This document shows positions 1-6,368 of a stretch of DNA of 6,391 nucleotides, piece by piece. How positions within the stretch are numbered: the stretch's first letter is position 1; each line of letters begins with the position of its first letter. The translations under genes were made by a program, and so were the position numbers. Source of the DNA: Sulfitobacter sp. (GTDB taxonomy: Bacteria; Pseudomonadota; Alphaproteobacteria; Rhodobacterales; Rhodobacteraceae); assembly GCA_024636405.1 (NCBI GenBank), contig JAGXHC010000013.1, positions 1 through 6,391 of the forward strand, written 5' to 3'. The notes under the pieces were generated by a model. It was not told the origin of the DNA. It did no database searches and saw only the letters and a list, made by a program, of their open reading frames with translations.

Positions 1-360
1 CCCAACCTCATTGAAGGCGTCCGGCAACAGCAGCAAACGCTCAATCAGTGCGGCGCGAAACCGGACCGCCCTGTCCTGCATCTTCATCAGCGAAGAATGC
101 TCCGGCTCCGTATCCGCCTGGACCGCGTCTGTGACCGGCGGCGGTGCGGGCGTCACGAGATTTCCGTCAGTGTCGACCACGATGACATTCACGCCGCTTT
201 CGGCGGCCTGTCGGATTGCCTCCTGGATGATCTGCGGATCTGAGGTTTCAGTATCTGCCTGGGTGGGAAAGAGCGATGCCACGCCTTGGGCACGGCCAGT
301 ATCGGGGGCTGCGGTACACAGCACGCCAAGCACTGTCAGAAAAATCAGAAGTCCGCGCAT
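1..360 (-). CDS. N-terminal part of an exported protein, possibly an MscS-type mechanosensitive channel (partial, runs off left edge)
   Basis: The reading frame is open from the ATG at 360-358 to the left edge, giving the first 120 residues. Residues 1-24 form a typical signal peptide: Met-Arg, then a hydrophobic core (LLIFLTVLGVL), with a plausible cleavage site near GRA|Q at 24/25. Next come an acidic, polar stretch with a short hydrophobic patch (VNVIVVDTDGNLV, about 58-70), a Pro-rich linker (71-76) and a likely amphipathic helix (FRAALIERLLLLPDAFNEV, 101-119). A GGGGA run lies 4 nt before the start. An exported, low-complexity N-terminus leading into a helix resembles the periplasmic leader of large MscS-superfamily channels (YbiO-like), but no channel domain is inside the window, so the family is inferred. 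It is transcribed divergently from the glycan operon and is probably unrelated to it. That it is a real exported-protein gene is fairly sure; the channel assignment is tentative. Confidence 0.6.
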   Translation of the reverse strand, partial: MRGLLIFLTVLGVLCTAAPDTGRAQGVASLFPTQADTETSDPQIIQEAIRQAAESGVNVIVVDTDGNLVTPAPPPVTDAVQADTEPEHSSLMKMQDRAVRFRAALIERLLLLPDAFNEVG

Positions 361-393
361 ATGTCCCCGCTTGGCCTTTGCGGCCTTGGAATT

Positions 394-422
394 ATGCTAT
401 GTCAGGGGCGGCCTTATTGCAA
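394..422 (-). promoter_or_regulatory. candidate sigma-70 promoter for the minus-strand exported protein
   Basis: Read on the minus strand, TTGCAA (422-417) is followed by a 17-nt spacer and TAGCAT (399-394). Each hexamer matches the housekeeping consensus at 4 of 6 positions with ideal spacing. Transcription would begin near 387, leaving a leader of about 27 nt that contains the ribosome binding site before the ATG at 360. The element lies in a locally AT-richer stretch of otherwise GC-rich DNA. It is a pattern match only. Confidence 0.35.
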
Positions 423-471
423 TTGATCCGCGCGCGAACGGGATAGGTCCGGTCACGGTCTCGTGCACCAT

Positions 472-501
472 TTTACATGCCCGCAGCAATTGTGCGATAG
501 C
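472..501 (+). promoter_or_regulatory. weak candidate promoter for the glycan operon
   Basis: TTTACA (472-477) matches the -35 consensus at 5 of 6 positions. The only -10-like sequence at acceptable distance is GATAGC (496-501), a poor 3 of 6 match at 18 nt. It is in the right place to drive the dehydrogenase gene, about 55 nt before the start. Another option further upstream is TTGGCC (371-376) with TATGCT (393-398), 16 nt apart, which would give a leader of about 155 nt. Neither is strong; the promoter could be activator-dependent. No terminator or operator-like inverted repeat was seen between 361 and 561. Confidence 0.2.
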
Positions 502-549
502 AGGAATGATTCCCCCCCTGCGCGCGCACCGGCGCTGACGCCATTGCCC

Positions 550-554
550 AAGGA
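550..554 (+). promoter_or_regulatory. ribosome binding site that decides the dehydrogenase start
   Basis: AAGGA at 550-554 lies 7 nt before the ATG at 562 but only 1 nt before the in-frame ATG at 556. Normal spacing therefore favours 562. The much earlier in-frame ATG at 463 would add 33 residues (starting MHHFTCPQQL) that look nothing like this enzyme family, and no such ribosome binding site was noticed there. Confidence 0.65.
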
Positions 555-561
555 CATGTCG

Positions 562-1842
562 ATGAGCCAGATCGCCACGCAAGACCGCATCGCCGTTCTG
601 GGGTTGGGTTATGTCGGACTGCCGCTGACACTCGCGCTGGCACGCGCGGGTTTCGATGTGGTGGGGCTGGACACACATGCGCCGACCATCACAACACTGA
701 AGGGCGGACGTGACCCAAACGGCGAAGTCGCCGACACGTCCGTGGCGCAAAGCCGCGCGTGTTTTACCCATGATGCCGCCGATCTGGTTGGCTGCACCGC
801 CTTTATCATCGCCGTGCCGACACCGATCACCGACGCCAAGGCGCCCGACCTTGGGCCGGTGCTGGGTGCCTGCGCGACCATTGCGCCGCATCTGACCGAA
901 GGCGCGCTGGTGGTGCTGGAAAGCACGGTTTATCCGGGTGTCACCGAAGAAGTCGTCGGTCCCGCGCTGGCCGTCGGCAGCGGACTGCGCTGCGGCGATC
1001 AGATCAGGCTGGCCTACAGCCCGGAACGCGTGAACCCCGGTGACGCGGAACATTCGATGGAAAATGTGGTCAAGATCATCGCCGCTCAGGACGATGCCAC
1101 GCTGGACCGGGTGGCGGCAATTTATGGCCCGGTGGTCAAGGCCGGGCTGCACCGGGCGTCTTCCATCGCCACGGCGGAGGCGGCGAAAGTTATCGAGAAC
1201 ACGCAGCGCGATCTGAATATTGCGCTGGTCAACGAATTTGCGCTGATATTTGCGCGGCTGGGGCTGGACACGCTGGAAGTGCTGGAGGCCGCAGGAACAA
1301 AGTGGAACTTTCTACCATTCCGACCGGGCCTTGTGGGGGGCCACTGCATCGGCGTGGACCCCTATTACCTGACCTACCGGGCCGAACAGATGGGCTATCA
1401 TCCTGAGGTGATCCTGGCCGGACGGCGCATCAACGACCAGATGGGCGCGCATGTGGCGCAGACGCTGATCAAGGCGATGCTGGCGCGCGATATCGGGATG
1501 CGAGGCGCGCGGGTTCTGATCCTGGGGTTCGCGTTCAAGGAAAACTGCACCGACACGCGCAACACCCGCGTTGCCGATATTGTGGCAGAGTTGGGGGCTT
1601 ATTCCATCGCCGTGGACGTCCACGACCCTTGGGTGGGCGCGGCGCGGCTGGTGCAGGAGTACGGCGTAACGGCGGTCGATTCACCCGAAACGGCGGCATA
1701 TGACGCGATTATTGTGGCAGTGGGGCACCGCGAATACGTCGAAATGGGCAGCGACAGGCTGCGCGGCTTTGGTAAACCCGGCGCTGTGCTATACGACATC
1801 AAGGGGATCTTCGGCAAATCAGGCAGCGACCTGCGGCTCTAG
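562..1842 (+). CDS. tviB: UDP-N-acetylhexosamine 6-dehydrogenase (nucleotide sugar dehydrogenase, TviB/WbpA type)
   Basis: This cytoplasmic enzyme family oxidises C6 of a UDP-N-acetylhexosamine to a uronic acid in two NAD-dependent steps, supplying an acidic sugar for surface polysaccharides. The 426-residue length matches TviB (about 425). The N-terminal Rossmann fold has GLGYVG (14-19) and an acidic Asp37 ending strand 2, as expected for NAD. Next come VPTPITDAKAPDL, ESTVYPG (from Glu120) and YSPERVNPGD. The central helix has Lys209 and Asn213 (KVIENTQRDLNIALVNE). The loop LVGGHCIGVDPYYL carries catalytic Cys262 and Asp266. The C-terminal domain has GFAFKENCTDTRNTR (Lys326, Arg333). KWNFLPFRPG and EQMGYHPEVILAGRRIND fit the HexNAc group better than UDP-glucose dehydrogenases. 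All catalytic residues are present. It is the first gene of the operon, 24 nt before a glycosyltransferase. UDP-GlcNAc is the likeliest substrate; UDP-GalNAc (WbpO-like) or a ManNAc derivative is not excluded. Confidence 0.93.
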   Translation: MSQIATQDRIAVLGLGYVGLPLTLALARAGFDVVGLDTHAPTITTLKGGRDPNGEVADTSVAQSRACFTHDAADLVGCTAFIIAVPTPITDAKAPDLGPVLGACATIAPHLTEGALVVLESTVYPGVTEEVVGPALAVGSGLRCGDQIRLAYSPERVNPGDAEHSMENVVKIIAAQDDATLDRVAAIYGPVVKAGLHRASSIATAEAAKVIENTQRDLNIALVNEFALIFARLGLDTLEVLEAAGTKWNFLPFRPGLVGGHCIGVDPYYLTYRAEQMGYHPEVILAGRRINDQMGAHVAQTLIKAMLARDIGMRGARVLILGFAFKENCTDTRNTRVADIVAELGAYSIAVDVHDPWVGAARLVQEYGVTAVDSPETAAYDAIIVAVGHREYVEMGSDRLRGFGKPGAVLYDIKGIFGKSGSDLRL

Positions 1843-1866
1843 CGACAACCGAAAACGGAACACTAT

Positions 1867-3090
1867 ATGGTCAATAACAGAACCCGCCTCTACCGGTCTG
1901 CCGACGCGCCGCGCCGCGTGATGTTGTACAGTCACGATACCTTTGGTCTGGGCCACTTGCGGCGGTCGCGGGCGCTGGCCTCGGCGCTGACGGCGGGCGA
2001 TGACAAGGCGTCGGCCATTATCCTGACCGGATCGCCTGTGGCGGGGCGGTTCACCTTTCCTGAACGGGTCGATCACATCCGCCTGCCGGGGGTCACCAAA
2101 TTGCCCGACGGATCTTATGTCAGCCAGACGCTGGGGTTGGACATCGACGATACCACGTCGCTACGCGCGGGGTTGATCCAGACGGCAATTGAGCAATATG
2201 AACCCGATCTGCTGATTGTGGACAAGGAACCGACGGGATTTCGCGGCGAGCTGTTGCCGACCTTGGAATGGCTGCGTCTGCGTGGTCGCACACGCACGGT
2301 TCTGGGGCTGCGCGACGTGCTGGACGAACCCGAAGTTCTGGCCCGTGAATGGGCGCGCAAAGGGGCCGTGCAGGCGGCCGATCACCTCTATGACGAAGTC
2401 TGGGTTTACGGCGTGCGCGACGTCTATGATCCGACCACCGGCCTGCCCCTGTCAGAGGAGATCCGCGCGCGGATGTACTGGACCGGCTATTTGCGGCGTG
2501 AACTGACAGATGCAAGCGACGTGCCGGACACGCCCTATATTCTGATCACGCCGGGTGGCGGCGGCGACGGTGCCGCAATGGTGTCACTGGTGTTGGCAGC
2601 CTATGAGCAGGATCCCGATCTGTCACCAAACGCGGTGTTGGTTTACGGGCCTTTCCTGTCGGGCGATGTGCGTGACGCGTTTGATGCGCGGGTGGCGGCA
2701 CTTGGCGGGCGGGTCACCGCCGTCGGGTTCGACAGCCGCATCGAGGCGTTGTTTGCCGGCGCCGAAGGCGTGGTTTGCATGGGCGGCTATAACACATTCT
2801 GCGAGGTGCTGTCGTTTGACAAACGCGCCGTGATCGTGCCCCGCACCGTGCCCCGGCTTGAACAATGGATCCGAGCCAGCCGCGCCGAAGAGTTGGGCCT
2901 TGTGCGGATGCTGGAGGAAACCCGCGACGGCATGACACCGCAATCCATGATCGCGGCAATCCGCAATCTGCCACAACAGGGCAAGCCGTCTGACGCGGGT
3001 TCCGACGGTCTGTTGGATGGGCTGGACGTGGTGGTCGCTAGGGCGCGCGCATTGATGGGACAAGACGCCGAACTGGACGCTGCGCAATGA
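1867..3090 (+). CDS. MurG-like (GT28-type, COG4671-like) predicted glycosyltransferase
   Basis: The 407-residue protein has a two-domain GT-B layout related to MurG. The N-terminal domain begins with a strand and the loop SHDTFGLGHLRRSRALASAL (22-41), the Gly-His-x-x-Arg signature of this family. The C-terminal nucleotide-sugar domain has a Gly-rich turn PGGGGDG (229-235), GFDSRIEALFAGAEGVVCMGG (287-307) and MGGYNTFCE (305-313), which corresponds in place to the donor-binding Gly/Ser loop and Glu of MurG. PRLEQWIRA (329-337) follows, as in the conserved 'eQ' region. No signal peptide or membrane helix is evident, so it probably works at the cytoplasmic membrane face. GGAA at 1857-1860, 6 nt upstream, supports the ATG at 1867; an in-frame ATG at 1921 has no comparable site and would remove part of the leader. 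The last codons overlap the next gene by 4 nt. It is probably a sugar transferase in the glycan pathway; donor and acceptor are unknown. Confidence 0.8.
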   Translation: MVNNRTRLYRSADAPRRVMLYSHDTFGLGHLRRSRALASALTAGDDKASAIILTGSPVAGRFTFPERVDHIRLPGVTKLPDGSYVSQTLGLDIDDTTSLRAGLIQTAIEQYEPDLLIVDKEPTGFRGELLPTLEWLRLRGRTRTVLGLRDVLDEPEVLAREWARKGAVQAADHLYDEVWVYGVRDVYDPTTGLPLSEEIRARMYWTGYLRRELTDASDVPDTPYILITPGGGGDGAAMVSLVLAAYEQDPDLSPNAVLVYGPFLSGDVRDAFDARVAALGGRVTAVGFDSRIEALFAGAEGVVCMGGYNTFCEVLSFDKRAVIVPRTVPRLEQWIRASRAEELGLVRMLEETRDGMTPQSMIAAIRNLPQQGKPSDAGSDGLLDGLDVVVARARALMGQDAELDAAQ

Positions 3091-4340
3091 CGACGCCGTT
3101 GCCGGCGCCGGTGCTTGCGGTTGTAGTCAAAGGTTGGCCGCGTCTGTCCGAGACTTTCATTGCGCAGGAACTGGTGGCGCTGGAAGAACTGGGGCTGGTG
3201 TTTGAAATATGGTCGCTGCGGCATCCCACCGACAAAAAGACACATCCGCTGCATGACCGTTTGCGCGCGCGCGTCCGCTATCTGCCGGAATACCTGCGCG
3301 ATGAACCGGCGCGTGTTGCCGACGCGGTCGCATCCGCGCGCGCCCTGCCCGGCCACGGCGCCGCCCTTGCCGCGTTCGAGGCGGATCTGGCGCGCGACGA
3401 TACGCCCAACCGGCGGCGCCGTTTTGGGCAGGCCTGTGTGATGGCGGCGGAATTGCCCGCACAGACACGCGGCATCTATGCCCATTTTCTGCACACGCCG
3501 TCGTCTGTGGCGCGCTATGCCGCGATCATGCGCGGGCTGCCGTGGTCCTTTTCTGCCCACGCCAAAGACATCTGGACATCACCCGACTGGGAACTGCGCG
3601 AAAAGCTGTCTCACGCGCATCACGGCGCTGATTTCGGGGCCACCTGTACCGGCATCGGGGCGGCGCATCTGCGCGCTCTGGCTGACGGTGGCACGCCTGT
3701 CGATCTGGTCTATCACGGACTGGACCTGAGCCGCTTTCCCGAAATGCCGGTCCGGGCGGTGCGCCAGAAGGACGCGCCGCTGGCAATGATGTCGGTGGGT
3801 CGGCTGGTGGAAAAGAAGGGCTTTGATGCGTTGATAGACGCGCTGGCGCTGCTGCCTGCGACGCTGAACTGGCGCTGGACGCATCTGGGCGGTGGCGCGT
3901 TGGATGCACAGTTGCGCGCACGGGCCGACGCGCTGGGGATCGGGGACCGGATCACGTGGCGCGGTGCGTGCGACCAGCCCGAGGTCATCGCCGCGATGCG
4001 TGCGGCGGATCTGTTTGTGTTACCCTCTCGCGTGGCCAGCGACGGCGACCGCGACGGCCTGCCAAATGTGTTGATGGAAGCGGCAAGCCAGCGCCTGCCG
4101 ATTCTGACCACCCCGGTGTCGGCGATCCCGGAGTTCATCACCGACGGGGTACACGGATTGCTGAGCGATGACGCCCCCGCCGCACTGGCCGCGGCAATGG
4201 TGAAATTTGCGGGCGATCCCGCCCTGGGGCCACGGCTGGCGGCGGCGGCGCTGGCGCGCTTGAAGGCGGATTTCACCATGGCTCCGGGCATCGCACATTT
4301 GCGCGGCAGGCTGGATGCGATGCTGTCGCGGGCAGGCTGA
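3087..4340 (+). CDS. GT4-family glycosyltransferase (WcaL-like, exopolysaccharide type)
   Basis: This 417-residue GT-B enzyme should move a sugar from a nucleotide donor to a growing glycan at the cytoplasmic membrane face. The N-terminal acceptor domain has GWPRLSETFIAQEL (16-29), the (F/W)PxxSETFI motif common in colanic-acid-type transferases. YAHFLHTPSSVARYAA (131-146) and FSAHAKDIW (155-163) follow. The C-terminal donor domain has SVGRLVEKKG (236-245) with Arg239 and Lys244 positioned for the donor diphosphate, HLGGGALDAQL, ITWRGA, and GDRDGLPNVLMEAA (320-333). The usual EX7E motif here is DX7E (Asp323, Glu331), a conservative change. GVHGLL (355-359 region) is the usual late loop. The start is in an ATGA overlap with the preceding stop and lacks a strong ribosome binding site, so translation is probably coupled. 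The family is clear; the sugar is unknown. Confidence 0.88.
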   Translation: MTTPLPAPVLAVVVKGWPRLSETFIAQELVALEELGLVFEIWSLRHPTDKKTHPLHDRLRARVRYLPEYLRDEPARVADAVASARALPGHGAALAAFEADLARDDTPNRRRRFGQACVMAAELPAQTRGIYAHFLHTPSSVARYAAIMRGLPWSFSAHAKDIWTSPDWELREKLSHAHHGADFGATCTGIGAAHLRALADGGTPVDLVYHGLDLSRFPEMPVRAVRQKDAPLAMMSVGRLVEKKGFDALIDALALLPATLNWRWTHLGGGALDAQLRARADALGIGDRITWRGACDQPEVIAAMRAADLFVLPSRVASDGDRDGLPNVLMEAASQRLPILTTPVSAIPEFITDGVHGLLSDDAPAALAAAMVKFAGDPALGPRLAAAALARLKADFTMAPGIAHLRGRLDAMLSRAG

Positions 4341-5416
4341 TGCGGCTGGCGTTTTATGCGCCGATGAAGCCGCCGGGGCATCCTGTGCCCTCGGGCGACA
4401 GGGCGATGGCGCTGGCGCTGATCTGCGCGCTTGAACGGATCGGAGCCGAGGTGACGTTGGCCAGCACGCTTGTCACGCGCGACGGTGTCGGGGATGCGGC
4501 CGTGCAAACCCGGCTGATGCAGGACGCAGCACAGCAGGTGTCGCAGGCGATCGCCGCTGGACGGGCCGCCGGGTGGCAGGCATGGATCACCTATCACAAC
4601 TATTACAAGGCGCCGGACCTGATCGGGCCTGCGGTCGCCCTGGCTTTGGGCATCCCCTATCTTCAGATTGAATCGACACGCGCGCGCAAGCGGCTGACGG
4701 GCCCGTGGGCGCGGTTTGCCGAGGCAGCCGAAGCGGCCAGCGATGCGGCGGCGGTGATCTTTTGCTTTACCGCGCACGATACTGACGCGCTGCGCCGGGA
4801 CGCGCCGCAAGGCCAGCACCTGATCCGGTTGCGGCCCTTTATGAACCGCGACGATCTGCCGCCCGCCGGGCAGCGCGCAGGGCCGATGATCAGCGTCGCG
4901 ATGATGCGGACGGGCGACAAATTGGCGTCCTACCGGATCATGGCGCAAACGCTGGCGCTGCTTGAGCCGGATACGTGGCGGCTGGATATTGTGGGCGATG
5001 GCCCGATGCGCGGTGAGGTAACGGCGATGATGGCATGTTTTGGGGGTGCAGTGACGTTTCGCGGAGAGTTGGAGGGCGACGCATTGGCGCGCGCGTATCA
5101 GCAGGCGGGATTGCTGTTCTGGCCGGGCGTGAACGAAGCGTTTGGTCTGGTCTATCTGGAGGCGCAGGCGGCGGGGTTGCCGGTGGTGGCGCAGGACCGT
5201 CCGGGTGTGCGCGACGTGCTGGCGCCTGCGGCCTATCCCACGCCAGAGGCAGGCCCGCCAGCACTGGCGGCGCGGCTGGCGGTGCTGCTGCGCAATGAGG
5301 ACGCGCGACGCGCAGCGGGCGATGCCGCCCGCGCGCATGTGGCCGCGCACCACCTGCGACCCGCCGCCGCCGAGACGTTGCGCGCCGGATTGGCCGCTGT
5401 CGGAGTAGCACCGTGA
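4340..5416 (+). CDS. GT4-type glycosyltransferase with an EX7E motif
   Basis: The 358-residue protein is another GT-B glycosyltransferase. The N-terminus has FYAPMKPPGHPVPSGDRAMA (5-24), where the Pro/Gly-rich loop sits at the start of the acceptor domain. AWITYHNYYKAPDLIGP (81-97) and IPYLQIESTRARKRLTGPW (105-123) follow. The donor domain has VAMMRTGDKLASY (186-198), with Arg190 and Lys194 candidates for diphosphate binding, then LDIVGDGPMRGEV (215-227), VTFRGEL and NEAFGLVYLEAQAAGLPVVA (265-284), which holds a complete EX7E pair (Glu266, Glu274). It is shorter than the preceding transferase and shares no long stretch with it, so the two are not recent duplicates. The ATG overlaps the upstream TGA by one base (TGATG), with only a weak AGG 3 nt before it, which suggests translation re-initiation. 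Substrates are unknown. Confidence 0.83.
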   Translation: MRLAFYAPMKPPGHPVPSGDRAMALALICALERIGAEVTLASTLVTRDGVGDAAVQTRLMQDAAQQVSQAIAAGRAAGWQAWITYHNYYKAPDLIGPAVALALGIPYLQIESTRARKRLTGPWARFAEAAEAASDAAAVIFCFTAHDTDALRRDAPQGQHLIRLRPFMNRDDLPPAGQRAGPMISVAMMRTGDKLASYRIMAQTLALLEPDTWRLDIVGDGPMRGEVTAMMACFGGAVTFRGELEGDALARAYQQAGLLFWPGVNEAFGLVYLEAQAAGLPVVAQDRPGVRDVLAPAAYPTPEAGPPALAARLAVLLRNEDARRAAGDAARAHVAAHHLRPAAAETLRAGLAAVGVAP

Positions 5417-5994
5417 TCCGGCTGGCGCTTTTGCGACACGGACATACCGCGTGGAACCGTGCGGGCCGGATACAAGGACGCACCGATGTGCCGCTGGACG
5501 CCGACGCGGTGTCAGCATTGTCGCAGTTGCGCCTGCCCGCGCCCTGGGACCGTGCCGCGCTGTGGTCAAGCCCGCTGTCGCGCGCGGTACAGACCGCGCA
5601 GTTGGTTTCGGGACGTGTGCCGCGTGTTGATCCGGCACTGACCGAGATGCACTGGGGCCAGTGGGAGGGGTTGCGGGGGCGCGATCTGCGTGCCGATCGG
5701 GCCAATGGTTTCAAGGATATCGAAGAGTGGGGGTGGGCGTTTTGCCCGCCGAAAGGGGAGCCGCCGGCGGCGCTGCGCGCACGGCTGATCCCGTGGGTCG
5801 CGGCGCTGCGCGAAGATGCCGTGGCGGTGTGCCATATCGGTGTGATGCGGGTCTTGCTGGCGCATGCCGCCGGGTGGGATTTCTGCGGACCTGCGCCCTT
5901 TGCGATCAAGCGTAATCGGCTTTATCTGTTGGAGATTGACGGCGCGAATTGGCGCGCCCTGCCTGATCCGGTGCGGCTGGAGGTGCGGGTCTGA
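5413..5994 (+). CDS. histidine phosphatase (phosphoglycerate mutase-like) family protein
   Basis: The 193-residue protein is a complete branch-1 histidine phosphatase. These enzymes pass phosphate through a phosphohistidine. LLRHGHTAWN (6-15) holds the nucleophile His9 with Arg8. SSPLSRAVQTA (52-62) gives the phosphate-pocket Arg57. LTEMHWGQWEG (76-86) gives the likely acid/base Glu78, and CHIGVMR (140-146) supplies the second pocket histidine, His141. The length suits the CobC/alpha-ribazole phosphatase-like and general phosphatase group rather than glycolytic mutases (about 230-250). There is no signal peptide, so it should be cytoplasmic, unlike the exported LPS phosphatase Ais. It starts with GTG in a GTGA overlap; GGAG at 5402-5405, 7 nt upstream, supports this. 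Its place between glycosyltransferases suggests it dephosphorylates a sugar phosphate or similar intermediate, but the substrate cannot be read from the sequence. Confidence 0.88.
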   Translation: MIRLALLRHGHTAWNRAGRIQGRTDVPLDADAVSALSQLRLPAPWDRAALWSSPLSRAVQTAQLVSGRVPRVDPALTEMHWGQWEGLRGRDLRADRANGFKDIEEWGWAFCPPKGEPPAALRARLIPWVAALREDAVAVCHIGVMRVLLAHAAGWDFCGPAPFAIKRNRLYLLEIDGANWRALPDPVRLEVRV

Positions 5995-6368
5995 TGCGGG
6001 TGCTGATCGCCGTCACACATCTGCTGGGCACCGGGCATCTTGCGCGGGCGCTGACGCTGGCGCGGGCCTTTGGCGCGGCGGGGCATGAGGTGCGTGTGGC
6101 GTCGGGTGGGATGCCGGTGCCACATCTGGACCGGGGCGATGTGGCGCTTGTGCAACTGCCGCCGCTGCGATCGGACGGTGCGGATTTTGCGCGCCTGCTG
6201 GATGCGGACGGCGGGCCTGTGACGAACGATATGCTCGGGACGCGGCGGCACATGCTTTGTGCGGCGGTGTCGCAATTCACGCCGGACATTGTCATCACTG
6301 AACTGTTCCCCTTTGGCCGCCGCATTCTGCGCGCAGAATGCGGCGGCCAAAGGGGAACAGTTCAGTGA
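5994..6368 (+). CDS. N-terminal part of a second MurG-like glycosyltransferase; 3' end disrupted by fold-back
   Basis: The frame begins with MRVLIAVTHLLGTGHLARAL (1-20), whose Gly-Thr-Gly-His-Leu-x-Arg loop matches the start of MurG/COG4671-type transferases and parallels SHDTFGLGHLRRSR in the gene at 1867. HEVRVASGG (31-39) and FTPDIVITELFPFGRRILRAE (from 95) follow, the latter like the late N-terminal-domain segment of such proteins. GGAGG at 5979-5983 lies 10 nt upstream, and the ATG overlaps the previous TGA by one base. The apparent 124-residue protein is only about a third of the family length and lacks the donor domain. Its last nine residues (CGGQRGTVQ) and its TGA are read from the second arm of the palindrome at 6272-6391, so they are very probably not native. 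Treat as a partial gene whose true sequence continues beyond the window. Confidence 0.7.
   Translation: MRVLIAVTHLLGTGHLARALTLARAFGAAGHEVRVASGGMPVPHLDRGDVALVQLPPLRSDGADFARLLDADGGPVTNDMLGTRRHMLCAAVSQFTPDIVITELFPFGRRILRAECGGQRGTVQ

Noticed and set aside
11..538. A 175-codon plus-strand frame opposite the exported-protein gene
   Set aside because: The minus strand here has a signal peptide, ribosome binding site and promoter-like element, while the plus-strand translation is Ser/Ala-rich without any motif and runs through the intergenic region.
397..1152. A 251-codon minus-strand frame over the dehydrogenase start
   Set aside because: It is a His/Arg/Gln-rich shadow of the well-supported dehydrogenase gene.
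1611..1624. 14-bp perfect palindrome CGTGGACGTCCACG
   Set aside because: It lies inside the dehydrogenase reading frame encoding ordinary residues (VDVH), and short palindromes of this size are unremarkable in GC-rich coding DNA.
2787..3560. A 257-codon minus-strand frame across the first two glycosyltransferases
   Set aside because: Its composition is that of an antisense shadow (Arg/His/Gln-rich), and both plus-strand genes it covers have family motifs.
3713..5638. A 641-codon open frame on the minus strand
   Set aside because: It runs antisense across three genes with clear catalytic motifs, its translation is Arg/His/Pro-rich with no recognisable domain, and long antisense frames are expected in GC-rich coding DNA.
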